From assembly GCA_003194525.1 (NCBI GenBank), contig NBIV01000003.1, forward strand, positions 62,001 to 126,000: a DNA stretch of 64,000 bases, in the 5' to 3' direction. This document shows, in pieces, positions 43,036 through 56,000 of the stretch (position 1 is its first letter; every line of letters starts with the position of its first letter). Below the pieces are notes generated by a model, which ran no database searches, was not told where the DNA came from, and worked only from the letters and a program-made list of their open reading frames with translations. A program made the position numbers and the translations under genes. Source of the DNA: Gracilariopsis chorda (Eukaryota; Rhodophyta; Florideophyceae; Gracilariales; Gracilariaceae).

Positions 43036-43939
43036 TGTAGTGCAATAACCGCAAGCGGGACAACACACGAAGACGTTCGGAATCTTCCCCTCTGGAGGGT
43101 AACACAGCGAACGGAGCCTCTCCGGATGAGCACGACGAAGTCGGATTGTAAAGCCGAGGCTCACCCTCACGCCAAGCGGGGAGAGTTGAAACGGTAGGAT
43201 TAGGATCACCACGAATGGGAAAACAGCCCTTGCAAGGAGTACGAGTCCACGTAAGTGGGGGAAGACGTCACGGGATACCGGCACGAGAGACACGCGTCAG
43301 CGGTGACGAGCAGCCACACAAAGGGGTGGGAACCACGAGAGTGGGGTAAGGGAAATACGGGGGATGCCCGACTGGGGGCGACAGGGGTGTGGGCCAACGG
43401 GACCACGGAAAAAAGTACAAAAGAAACCCTATACAGGGGCGAGAACACGGCGGTGGTGAATTAAGTGACAAGTGCCCAAGGCGGTGATACTCCTAGTGAC
43501 GCAGGGTGGATAGGTCTACCGTTAGTAACGCGGCTTTACCTCCGAGGTGTGTAGAAGACTCGCGAAAGCCGAAAAGACTTAGAGCCAAGAACCCCTGGTT
43601 GGGGAAGTTTACTCAGTGTCAGGGCGAGGTCGCCGAGCCACTATATAGTGTAGTAATCTCCCTACTGTAGCGTAGATAAATAATAAATAATAAATATAAG
43701 TTAACTAAATGTCCAAACCGTGGTGCCAACCTCCTCTTGACTATCCGTGTCACACGTGGTCCACTCACGCCTTGGGCGGCACACGGCGCATACACAGGTG
43801 TGCACCTGGCGCACAGCGCGGATCTGCTGAGGGCTGAGACACCCGCTAATAGCGGTAGTAATCATAAACACGCGAAAGCGGCAAAAACACCAAGTCCACA
43901 GGTCATCGCTGAGTCTTCCTCCTTGAGGATTGCACTTCA
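43036..43939 (-). repeat. LTR2 of array
   Basis: 904 bp, shared between units 1 and 2. No difference from LTR3 was found in the parts compared. Both carry GGATCTGCTGAGG, GGTCATCGC and ATACACAGGTG, absent from LTR1 and LTR4. Confidence 0.95.
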
Positions 43940-43951
43940 TATCCCCCTCCT
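43940..43951 (-). other. Polypurine tract, unit 2
   Basis: AGGAGGGGGATA on the minus strand, next to LTR2. Confidence 0.8.
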
Positions 43952-44199
43952 GAGGTGTGAATACGACATCCACGATGGCGACGGAAGCACCGGGCAAGGT
44001 CCTTAAATGTAAGTCCGGTTCGCCGGTTCTCCATCCCACTCTGGGTAACGAGCACCTAGCTGCGAACAGCGAATCTGTGACCAACTCTTCCGAGGTTCTT
44101 CCAACAACACATACGCTTTCGCGGCCTTCTTCTTTCCTTTCCTTTCCACACCACAACTCGATCCTTCATTTCCTTCCTTCCACCGCAGTGGCTTGCTTA

Positions 44200-47100
44200 T
44201 CACACTTGGGCGTTTATCACCCATGCCGGGATTCCCGTTTGCGTTCTGCGATGATATGACACCACTTTCGAACGTGGGAGGTGCTCTATTGGCTCATCCG
44301 AATCATATTCGGGCCCGAAACCGTACCAGCGTACGCGGTACTGGATGTAACCCTCTGAATGGTAAGAATGTTCCACAATGTGGTCAACAACAAACTCCTG
44401 TTTGTAGACTTCCCGGCCTCGCCGTGTTCGCATTATCGCGTTCTGCACGGCAGGCTCTACCACCACTGGTGGGTGTTGGACAGTCTTCCCCGGAAGGGGC
44501 ATGGCTTGGTACTGCCTGTCCATGCCCATAGAAAGGTCATTAACCGGTTTCCGGGTAGGTTCATCCGCTTCGCGGGCCTGGAGGTCCTCGGCACGGCCGG
44601 TTGCGTCGACCACTTGATGGTGCGTATCGGGACCCTTGCTGTGGGTTAAAGTATCCCGCTTCGCAGTTTCTTCACTCCTTGAGGGGGCGTCTATTGAAGA
44701 CACTTTTTGAGGGGCTTCTAACGCATCTGAAAGATGAGCATCTGGGTCGCGAACCACAGGTTTGTGTGTAGATATCCGTCTTGACGGGGGTGCTTCAGAC
44801 GACGAAGTCGGTTGCGCCACGGTGCGTCGTACAGTACGCGTCGACTCGCCTCGGGCGGTAATTGGTGCCTTTGCCGTCCGTACGGTGTCCGGGTCACGTG
44901 CCGTTTGCAACGGATGGTCGAGGGTTGTCCGCGCCGTGTTGTCGGGATCAACCGAGACACTCGGAGTGAGTTCGCGACTGCGCGATGGTCCTAAACCAGA
45001 ATCCAGCTTGCTGGTCGTTTTCCTTCCGTCCTGTACGGTGTGCTTGCCCGGCCTGGCCGGTGTGTTCTGCCGTGCAGTAGGAGTTACCACGTCCGGTGTA
45101 GTCGGCTCAGAGGATGCCGTGAGGGCCTGCTCTGGATTATCCAGCGTAGCTGTTGTTGACGAACCGTGACCCACGGAATGCGGATCAACGCTCGACGGCA
45201 CAGCCGGTTCAGTATCGCGAACGCGAATAGTTGCCTGCAACGATTTCACTTTGGCGAGAGACTTCCCACTGCGTGGTGCATTTTGACGACTAGAATCCCG
45301 GTGGGGAGTGCGATCTGGCGCAGATGCGGTAGAAATTCCTCGAGAGGGTTCAGCGGGAGCTGTAGCGCGCAAATGCGAAGATGGCACGTCAGTAGACGGA
45401 ATTCTCGGTCCACTATTGTCCTTTTCGATGTGTCCGGAGGTCCGTGCACCACGGTTTTCATGACGCGACGAAGCGGTTTCAGTCTCTCGACGAGAGTTAG
45501 GGTTCTCCTCCCCCTCCTTAGACGGAGCGGCATGGGGAGTGGTAGAAGCGCCCAAACTGCGGGGATAGACACCGCGCGGTGGCGTTAGAGAAGAAAGGCC
45601 ATTCGGGCCTGCGTCCGATAAGGACGGTATATCTGAGAGTCCCCTTGAAGGGTGTGGCAACACAGAAGGCCTGTTAACCACAGATGTGGGTTGTTCCACT
45701 GGGGTGTGTTGGTTCTCATCTTGGTAAGCAACCTCTACGGAAGGTGGCGGTGCCATAAAAACGCGATCGCGGGAAATCCGCTCGTGAGCGTCGTTCATTT
45801 CCACCACTAAGGTGTCGTTATCCACTGATATGACCTTGTAGGGACCGTCCGCGACGGGTGAGAGCTTATGCCGTTTCTTCTTATCAGGGTTCCAGTGCTC
45901 CTTACGGACGTAGACGTAGTCACCCTCCGTAATTGGCGGTGCTGTACCTCGTACGCGAGAGTCAAAATCACGCTTGTACGCGGCCTGTGCTCGTGCCATG
46001 GAGCTCCGGGCGACCGGGATTAACTTCGTAAGCCACGCTTTCCATCGTTGGCGATAATCCTTCACGGAAGGGAAGTTTGCCAGCGTAGGCTGGGGTTCCA
46101 ACGCTACGGCGGGCGGATGACGCGAAAGTACCAATTCAAATGGAGTCAAACCCGTTGTACGGTGTACCTATGTATTATACGCAAACGTCAAGGCGTCAGT
46201 GTACAAGTCCCATGTTTTGGGGTGATCAGCAACGTAAGAACGGAGAGAGGCCAACAGCGTTCGGTTAAACCGCTCGACTTGCCCATTACACTGGGGGTGG
46301 TAGGTCGTTGTGAACAGATTCTTGATATCGAGGATCCAACACACGTCCTCAAAGAATCGCGATGCGAATTGCTTTCCGTTATCGGATAGAATGTTAACCG
46401 GTGGTCTGTAGACAAATACCCAATGGGTGACGAAGGCTTGCGCCACCGCGAAAGCGGATATCTTCCGTAAAGGTACGGTGCGAACCAACTTGGAGAAACG
46501 ATCCGTGATAACGAGTAAAAACTTATGTCCACGCTTTGTGGTGAGCAGCGGTCCCAAGAGGTCAATTGCGACAAACTCGAGAGGGGCCCGTGCTGGGAAT
46601 AACCTCAACTTCGTTGAGTGCTTCCGGAGTTTGACCCGGTTTTTGGCACACTCCGTGCATGACCGCACAGTCGCGTAGCAGTCCACAGCCATGGCCGGCC
46701 AATAGTAACTCCGTCGCAACGTGAGGTAAAGTTTCCGTCCACCGGCGTGTCCACCAAGTTTCGCATAGTGCGACAAGTGCAACAATCTAGATTGTAGAGT
46801 ATGTGATACCACTACCTGTGGGGTTGTTTGAACCGTCCTGACGAGGTATCCAACATCATTCACCTCGAAAGGGAGTTGCGCACCGCCATTAAGTCGGGCG
46901 CGAATCTGAGTACAGAAGGGATCACCTTGTTGTTCTCTGACGATCTCCTCCGGGGGTATTGGCACGAAAGTACCCGGTGGGGGTTTCTGAGCATCGTCCG
47001 AGACGAGTAGTGCGTCCAGTTCATCATCCGATTCCGGTTCTTCATACTTGTTATCGGGTTCACGGTCCGGGTTCTCCGGTTCTCGACCGTTGACGACGAA

Positions 47101-49485
47101 GCAAGGAATGTCCTCGTCCCCAGCGGGTAGAGTTTCACGATCCGTGGGTAAACGCGACAGCGCGTCCGCCTGAGCGTTCTTTGTGCCCTTCTTGTAGATC
47201 ACCTCGAAGTCGAATTCCGCAAGGCAGAGCCTCCAACGCATTAAGCGGCCTGACGGTTCAGAGACTGTAATGAGCCATCGTAATGACGATTGATCCGTGT
47301 AAACGGTGAAGTGCACACCCATAAGATAGGGGCGAAGAGTGGAGAGTGCCCACACAACTGCAAGACACTATTTCTCCGAGACGGAGTAATTCCGCTCGTG
47401 AACATTCAGTGAGCGTGACCAGTACCCAATAGGGGTTCGTTCTCCTTCGGGAGTTGTCTGAAAGAGAGCGCAACCTACTTGGTAGTCACTAGCATCCGTT
47501 TCTACGGTAAACGGTAGTCCGGGTTTCGGTAACGATAAGATCGGTGCTGATGTTACAGCCTCCTTGAGGGAGTTAAACGCCTTCGTCTCGACGGACGTAA
47601 AGGGTTCCAATTTTGGTGGTTGGCCTTTCCGCAAGAGCGCGTTCAAGGGTGCTGAGATATCCGCACAATTCGGTATAAACCGTCGATAGACGTTGACTAA
47701 TCCTAGAAAGGAGCGTAGTTCCGTTTGAGTGGCGGGTTCCTTCGCTTGACGGAGCGACTTAACTCGAGCTTCCTCGATCATCACACGCCCAGGGCGGATT
47801 ATGTGGCCCAGATACTTCACTTTATCTGTAAAGAACTCACATTTCCTCAACTTGAGAGTAACTCCAGCCTCACGTAGCGTGGTCATGATATCTCTCACGT
47901 GTGTGAGGTGGTCATCCAGATTATCTGAGAATACTATGATATCGTCCAGGTAGACGAGGCATGTACGCCATTTGAACCGAGCCAGTAGTATGTCGATAGC
48001 ACGCTGGAAAGTAGCGGGAGCATTGGTCAAACCAAAAGGCATCCGTTTGAAACGGTAGAGTCCTGAGTGACAGAAAAAAGCAGTCTTGTCGCGGTCCTGT
48101 TCCCTGACGGGCACCTGCCAGTATCCCCAATTGGCGTCTAGGGCCGTGAAAACGGTAGCATTTCCGAGTGAATCGATGTACTCATCCATTCGTGGGATCG
48201 GGTACACATCCTTGATGGTTACGGCGTTCAGTCGACGGTAGTCGATGCAAAAGCGCCAGGATCCATCCGGTTTCGGAGCCAGTACCACTGGGGATGCCCA
48301 CGGTGACTGAGCCGGTTCTATTACTCCAGCTCGGAGCATCTTTTCCACTTGGAATTCTTCCTCTTCTCGAGCTTTAGGGCCTGCCCTATAGGGATGCTGA
48401 GCGATCGGCCTGGTATCAGGTAGCAAGTCAATCCGGTGCTCCGTTGTAGTAATCTCCCTTAGGTAGCCATCCCACATCGTGGTGAAATTCCGTAGCATCT
48501 CATGGAGACGTTCACGGTGCGATTCCGGCACATGACCGAGGTCAAGTTCCTCGAGTTCTTTCACGGGATCAATCCGGTCGTAACTCGTTGGAACCGGCTT
48601 ACCATCCGAGCATTTCGGCATTTGGACGGCAGTGTCCTCCCCCTCCTTAGAGTGAACGAGACCGAGGACATCTGCGGCGGTCATTCTCGTGGGAACCATC
48701 GCGGTGGGGTGGGGCATTACCGAACCAATGTCTTGGTTTTTCACCAGTGACTGGGGCGTAGAGCCTAGATTGGCGACCAGCACGTTGAACGGTTTATCGG
48801 GCTCAATTTGAGCTACTCCATTCGCCACGGCGAGTTGATACCTATCATATAAGGATGAAAGGGGTTGAATTACTCGTAAAACGTGTTGACGGGAAGTGAT
48901 TCGTACCCAAAATTGGGATTCCGGTGGAAGTTGGACAGACGCGGCAACGCGGAGCTTTGTAGAGTCCCGGGAAGCCGGTGGGGATTCCTGCGCAGCAGGT
49001 AATGGAACGTGCTTCTTCGAGGCACGTCGTAGAGGACGACGTACGATCGAAACGGAGGAGCCGTCTTCCATTTCCACACGTCTTAGACGAGACCTGATGG
49101 CATCGACGAATCTGTCACAGAAGTCGCATCCCAAGATCAAAGGGGTGGCAAGTTTCCGACAAACAATAAAGTTGAGTTTCACAAGAAAAGAGCCAAGGCA
49201 CACGACCAGGTCGATTGTCCCAACCGTTGATAACGGGTTATCATTCGCATCCGCGACATCCGGTATCACGCCATGGCGGATCTGAGACTGCAACGACGGT
49301 GGCAGGAGCGACTCAACGATGAAGTTCGGGCCTGCAACTGTGTCCAAAACAGTGATAACTCGCACCATAAACTGGGTGGAAAGGCCAAGGTCAGCATATA
49401 CCTTGTAGTTTCTCTTGGCTATTACCAAAACTCTGTCCGGAAACCAGGTGGTTTCGAACACGTTTCCACGGTCGACGCAGAACAC
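44200..49485 (-). pseudogene. Pol of unit 2, three inactivating changes
   Basis: The protease motif reads DTVAG instead of DTGAG. RT is intact through YLDDIIVFSD up to SLNVHERNYSVSEK, where the next Glu codon is TAG (47368-47370), a private nonsense change in front of the RNase H core. The frame continues to the TAG after LTFAYNT (46168) shared by all units, and then to 44200 through the integrase C-terminus (TPFELVLSRHPP), a Ser/Pro/Thr-rich linker of some 400 residues and the chromodomain. The frame opens with GTG and no ATG; a preceding short frame (49391-49582) overlaps it in another phase, so expression by frameshift is possible. Confidence 0.93.
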
Positions 49486-49673
49486 TAAAGTTTTCAGAGT
49501 TCAAGTCTGAGACGGCCTGTTTCCTAGTAAGGATTTTAACCGGGGAGCGAGGCAGTGACGCCTCGGGCGCCTTCGAACTCAACTCTGAGGGCGCCTCTCC
49601 CGTAGGGGAGACTCCCGAAATCAGTTTTCCTGAGCCCGTTCCGCCTGGGGCGGGGTCTCAGAATCCTGAACCA

Positions 49674-51242
49674 CTAGCAGTGGAGCTCTGGGGGGGTGTC
49701 TTGTCGAACAAGACGGGGGTTAGTGATCTGCTCAGCAGGGGAAAGCAACGCGTGTCGCGGGTTCGTATCCGGGATATTCCGGGGGAAGTCCGTCTTCGCT
49801 CGTAAGTACGATGCAATCGGAACGGTCTGCTTCTCCGCTGGAGTAAGGGCTTCATAGTTACCGATCACTCGGGTTACTTCTCTCAAAGTGAGGATGCAGT
49901 CCGGTGAAATGTGACCGTGTTCGTAACATATGTGGCATATGACTCCAGAGCGTGGGGGCGGCTGACCGGAACGAGCATCCGTGTGTCTCACCGCTGGGCG
50001 GGTATCCTTCCATCCGGGACGACTCTGCCGGAGGGCACCATTCGAATAGGTGATGCGAGGTCCGTGAACACGGGGTCCGTCAACATACAGCAGGCAATTC
50101 TCCTGAGCTGTGTCGTAGGACGCATCCGTCGTGTACGGCAGTTCCGTTGTTGGAATAGACTGAGCACCGGCCTGAGCGAGGTACACGTTATCGTAGTACT
50201 TTGAAGGGCGTCCACTCGCTGCTAGCGATAAAGATGGTGAACTGGCTTCCATCATCAACGCCTTGGCGGGACGAGACTTCGATGCAGGGATACGAGCTCG
50301 AAGTGCATCACCATCCGCTTGCGCGTGTTGAATCAACTCCAGGTAGGTGGTGTTACGACGATCCTCCCGATATCGGGCCACCAGCGTACGGATTGCCGGA
50401 TCTAATCCATCGATATACATGGTGCAGCGCTCTCCAGAGGAGTAAACATTGCCACACCTGTGGAAAGCCTTATTAAGGCGTACCGAGAATTTGGTTTCCG
50501 TCTCTCTAGATTTCTGGCGGGTATCGCGTAAAGCGAGAATAGCCGCTTGAATAGCGTTGTTCGTCGCGTAGGATCGCAAGAGGTACTGAACTGCTTCCGG
50601 CCAGCACATTACACGTCCTTCGGAGGCTCGGGAAGAACCTCTTACAGAGTTGTATTGATCCTCGGCGAGTCCACGTAGAAAATACGGTAGGGCAATAAAC
50701 GCCTGTCCTTCGTTCATACCAAGTATGTCCGCTTCGGAAACGAACGTTCCGAGGAAGTCTAACACCAATATGGGATCCTCTCTAGAAAAGAACTGGTTAC
50801 GAAGGGAAAGCTGCATACGCTTTATGCAGTCCTTCACCTTACCCGTACCACGGGGTGTACGATCCAATGAGGAGTCCTCAAGCCGATAATATCGGTACGA
50901 TACCAACCTCTTGTAGAGGGGATTAGTACATTTGAGTTCCCTCAATCCTAAGTGTTTCCTCCCCTTCCTCCGGGGGCGAATCACACCTTGGGTGGACGAA
51001 GACCGTTTAGAATGGGACGGGCGTCGGCGACGATCATCGTCCGACGAAGAATCCGACGACACCGAACCATCAGAATGGCGAGAATCCTGTGAAGACAGGG
51101 AGGAATCCCACGAGTCGGGATCGTGCTTGGGCTGCTTCTTACGAGTGCGGCGGGTAGAATCTTTCTTCTCGCGCTTCGCTTTTTTCGAGACAGCAGCGGC
51201 CTCACCCGGGACGTTGTCATCCATCAAGATAGTTTGCTCCAA
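49674..51242 (-). pseudogene. Gag of unit 2 (522 residues, altered C-terminus)
   Basis: Starts MEQTILMDDNVPGE, then a Lys/Arg-rich and Ser/Asp-rich segment (SDGSVSSDSSSDDDRRRRP), a capsid-like region (FFSREDPILVLDFLGTF, YFLRGLAEDQY, LLRSYATNNAIQAAILALRD) and a CCHC zinc knuckle CHICYEHGHISPDC at residues 436-449. It stops at PPELHC because of a one-base loss near 49692 shared with unit 3; unit 1 reads further. Otherwise it is an open frame, so a Gag product is conceivable. Confidence 0.88.
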
Positions 51243-51247
51243 CGTCC

Positions 51248-51770
51248 TCAGACGGCACTGACACGATCAAATCTGGTTTCCACATTCTCAACATAGTTGG
51301 AAGGGCCACCAAAACATTCCAACACAGTGTTGACATCTGCCCTTAAAAGGCGAATGTCCTCAGCCAAATCCTTCATAGAAGAGGTATCAAACCTGACACG
51401 CAGGACGTCAAACTCTTCCACGAGGGTATTGTGTGCTTCACGCACCTCATCAAGCTGCGCTTGGACACTAGGGGGGCGTCGGTATCGGGTTCTCCCCTCC
51501 GGGGTGCAGCTACATCGGCAGAAGCCGGTCGACACCAGAGTTGGGAGCGTCCTTCAACGCCTTAGGCGGGGGTTTCTGGGCTCTCGACGAGTCTTGGCCC
51601 TTCGACTTGCCTTTCAAAGTGGCACGTCGAGGGTGGCCAGCGGGGACCTTCGAGATCTCTGCCTGTTCCACGTCACTGACGGAACGACTCCGCGTGACAA
51701 CGGGTTCGGCGGAGGATGGTCGCCAAGACATGTGTAGGCCAAAAACTCCCACGAAGTGGTAAGAAACCAA
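51248..51770 (-). pseudogene. Gag N-terminal/leader region of unit 2
   Basis: The same two pieces as in unit 1 (basic segment; coiled-coil segment), separated by a one-base difference at about 51529 and stopped before Gag by another near 51256. Confidence 0.6.
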
Positions 51771-51825
51771 AAGTTTGGACAGTGAATCTCCGAGGAGAGG
51801 TAATACAAAACCTAACCGTTTCCGA

Positions 51826-51843
51826 TTCTAGGTCGGGAGACCA
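51826..51843 (-). other. Primer binding site, unit 2
   Basis: TGGTCTCCCGACCTAGAA on the minus strand, 3 nt from LTR3. Confidence 0.7.
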
Positions 51844-51846
51844 CTT

Positions 51847-52750
51847 TGTAGTGCAATAACCGCAAGCGGGACAACACACGAAGACGTTCGGAATCTTCCC
51901 CTCTGGAGGGTAACACAGCGAACGGAGCCTCTCCGGATGAGCACGACGAAGTCGGATTGTAAAGCCGAGGCTCACCCTCACGCCAAGCGGGGAGAGTTGA
52001 AACGGTAGGATTAGGATCACCACGAATGGGAAAACAGCCCTTGCAAGGAGTACGAGTCCACGTAAGTGGGGGAAGACGTCACGGGATACCGGCACGAGAG
52101 ACACGCGTCAGCGGTGACGAGCAGCCACACAAAGGGGTGGGAACCACGAGAGTGGGGTAAGGGAAATACGGGGGATGCCCGACTGGGGGCGACAGGGGTG
52201 TGGGCCAACGGGACCACGGAAAAAAGTACAAAAGAAACCCTATACAGGGGCGAGAACACGGCGGTGGTGAATTAAGTGACAAGTGCCCAAGGCGGTGATA
52301 CTCCTAGTGACGCAGGGTGGATAGGTCTACCGTTAGTAACGCGGCTTTACCTCCGAGGTGTGTAGAAGACTCGCGAAAGCCGAAAAGACTTAGAGCCAAG
52401 AACCCCTGGTTGGGGAAGTTTACTCAGTGTCAGGGCGAGGTCGCCGAGCCACTATATAGTGTAGTAATCTCCCTACTGTAGCGTAGATAAATAATAAATA
52501 ATAAATATAAGTTAACTAAATGTCCAAACCGTGGTGCCAACCTCCTCTTGACTATCCGTGTCACACGTGGTCCACTCACGCCTTGGGCGGCACACGGCGC
52601 ATACACAGGTGTGCACCTGGCGCACAGCGCGGATCTGCTGAGGGCTGAGACACCCGCTAATAGCGGTAGTAATCATAAACACGCGAAAGCGGCAAAAACA
52701 CCAAGTCCACAGGTCATCGCTGAGTCTTCCTCCTTGAGGATTGCACTTCA
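51847..52750 (-). repeat. LTR3 of array
   Basis: 904 bp, lying exactly 8,811 bp from LTR2 and without differences from it in the parts compared. Confidence 0.95.
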
Positions 52751-52762
52751 TATCCCCCTCCT
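52751..52762 (-). other. Polypurine tract, unit 3
   Basis: AGGAGGGGGATA on the minus strand, next to LTR3. Confidence 0.8.
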
Positions 52763-53010
52763 GAGGTGTGAATACGACATCCACGATGGCGACGGAAGCA
52801 CCGGGCAAGGTCCTTAAATGTAAGTCCGGTTCGCCGGTTCTCCATCCCACTCTGGGTAACGAGCACCTAGCTGCGAACAGCGAATCTGTGACCAACTCTT
52901 CCGAGGTTCTTCCAACAACACATACGCTTTCGCGGCCTTCTTCTTTCCTTTCCTTTCCACACCACAACTCGATCCTTCATTTCCTTCCTTCCACCGCAGT
53001 GGCTTGCTTA

Positions 53011-56000
53011 TCACACTTGGGCGTTTATCACCCATGCCGGGATTCCCGTTTGCGTTCTGCGATGATATGACACCACTTTCGAACGTGGGAGGTGCTCTAT
53101 TGGCTCATCCGAATCATATTCGGGCCCGAAACCGTACCAGCGTACGCGGTACTGGATGTAACCCTCTGAATGGTAAGAATGTTCCACAATGTGGTCAACA
53201 ACAAACTCCTGTTTGTAGACTTCCCGGCCTCGCCGTGTTCGCATTATCGCGTTCTGCACGGCAGGCTCTACCACCACTGGTGGGTGTTGGACAGTCTTCC
53301 CCGGAAGGGGCATGGCTTGGTACTGCCTGTCCATGCCCATAGAAAGGTCATTAACCGGTTTCCGGGTAGGTTCATCCGCTTCGCGGGCCTGGAGGTCCTC
53401 GGCACGGCCGGTTGCGTCGACCACTTGATGGTGCGTATCGGGACCCTTGCTGTGGGTTAAAGTATCCCGCTTCGCAGTTTCTTCACTCCTTGAGGGGGCG
53501 TCTATTGAAGACACTTTTTGAGGGGCTTCTAACGCATCTGAAAGATGAGCATCTGGGTCGCGAACCACAGGTTTGTGTGTAGATATCCGTCTTGACGGGG
53601 GTGCTTCAGACGACGAAGTCGGTTGCGCCACGGTGCGTCGTACAGTACGCGTCGACTCGCCTCGGGCGGTAATTGGTGCCTTTGCCGTCCGTACGGTGTC
53701 CGGGTCACGTGCCGTTTGCAACGGATGGTCGAGGGTTGTCCGCGCCGTGTTGTCGGGATCAACCGAGACACTCGGAGTGAGTTCGCGACTGCGCGATGGT
53801 CCTAAAACAGAATCCAGCTTGCTGGTCTTTTTCCTTCCGTCCTGTACGGTGTGCTTGCCCGGCCTGGCCGGTGTGTTCTGCCGTGCAGTAGGAGTTACCA
53901 CGTCCGGTGTAGTCGGCTCAGAGGATGCCGTGAGGGCCTGCTCTGGATTATCCAGCGTAGCTGTTGTTGACGAACCGTGACCCACGGAATGCGGATCAAC
54001 GCTCGACGGCACAGCCGGTTCAGTATCGCGAACGCGAATAGTTGCCTGCAACGATTTCACTTTGGTGAGAGACTTCCCACTGCGTGGTGCATTTTGACGA
54101 CTAGAATCCCGGTGGGGAGTGCGATCTGGCGCAGATGCGGTAGAAATTCCTCGAGAGGGTTCAGCGGGAGCTGTAGCGCGCAAATGCGAAGATGGCACGT
54201 CAGTAGACGGAATTCTCGGTCCACTATTGTCCTTTTCGATGTGTCCGGAGGTCCGTGCACCACGGTTTTCATGACGCGACGAAGCGGTTTCAGTCTCTCG
54301 ACGAGAGTTAGGGTTCTCCTCCCCCTCCTTAGACGGAGCGGCATGGGGAGTGGTAGAAGCGCCCAAACTGCGGGGATAGACACCGCGCGGTGGCGTTAGA
54401 GAAGAAAGGCCATTCGGGCCTGCGTCCGATAAGGACGGTATATCTGAGAGTCCCCTTGAAGGGTGTGGCAACACAGAAGGCCTGTTAACCACAGATGTAG
54501 GTTGTTCCACTGGGGTGTGTTGGTTCTCATCTTGGTAAGCAACCTCTACGGAAGGTGGCGGTGCCATAAAAACGCGATCGCGGGAAATCCGCTCGTGAGC
54601 GTCGTTCATTTCCACCACTAAGGTGTCGTTATCCACTGATATGACCTTGTAGGGACCGTCCGCGACGGGTGAGAGCTTATGCCGTTTCTTCTTATCAGGG
54701 TTCCAGTGCTCCTTACGGACGTAGACGTAGTCACCCTCCGTAATTGGCGGTGCTGTACCTCGTACGCGAGAGTCAAAATCACGCTTGTACGCGGCCTGTG
54801 CTCGTGCCATGGAGCTCCGGGCGACCGGGATTAACTTCGTAAGCCACGCTTTCCATCGTTGGCGATAATCCTTCACGGAAGGGAAGTTTGCCAGCGTAGG
54901 CTGGGGTTCCAACGCTACGGCGGGCGGATGACGCGAAAGTACCAATTCAAATGGAGTCAAACCCGTTGTACGGTGTACCTATGTATTATACGCAAACGTC
55001 AAGGCGTCAGTGTACAAGTCCCATGTTTTGGGGTGATCAGCAACGTAAGAACGGAGAGAGGCCAACAGCGTTCGGTTAAACCGCTCGACTTGCCCATTAC
55101 ACTGGGGGTGGTAGGTTGTTGTGAACAGATTCTTGATATCGAGGATCCAACACACGTCCTCAAAGAATCGCGATGCGAATTGCTTTCCGTTATCGGATAG
55201 AATGTTAACCGGTGGTCTGTAGACAAATACCCAATGGGTGACGAAGGCTTGCGCCACCGCGAAAGCGGATATCTTCCGTAAAGGTACGGTGCGAACCAAC
55301 TTGGAGAAACGATCCGTGATAACGAGTAAAAACTTATGTCCACGCTTTGTGGTGAGCAGCGGTCCCAAGAGGTCAATTGCGACAAACTCGAGAGGGGCCC
55401 GTGCTGGGAATAACCTCAACTTCGTTGAGTGCTTCCGGAGTTTGACCCGGTTTTTGGCACACTCCGTGCATGACCGCACAGTCGCGTAGCAGTCCACAGC
55501 CATGGCCGGCCAATAGTAACTCCGTCGCAACGTGAGGTAAAGTTTCCGTCCACCGGCGTGTCCACCAAGTTTCGCATAGTGCGACAAGTGCAACAATCTA
55601 GATTGTAGAGTATGTGATACCACTACCTGTGGGGTTGTTTGAACCGTCCTGACGAGGTATCCAACATCATTCACCTCGAAAGGGAGTTGCGCACCGCCAT
55701 TAAGTCGGGCGCGAATCTGAGTACAGAAGGGATCACCTTGTTGTTCTCTGACGATCTCCTCCGGGGGTATTGGCACGAAAGTACCCGGTGGGGGTTTCTG
55801 AGCATCGTCCGAGACGAGTAGTGCGTCCAGTTCATCATCCGATTCCGGTTCTTCATACTTGTTATCGGGTTCACGGTCCGGGTTCTCCGGTTCTCGACCG
55901 TTGACGACGAAGCAAGGAATGTCCTCGTCCCCAGCGGGTAGAGTTTCACGATCCGTGGGTAAACGCGACAGCGCGTCCGCCTGAGCGTTCTTTGTGCCCT

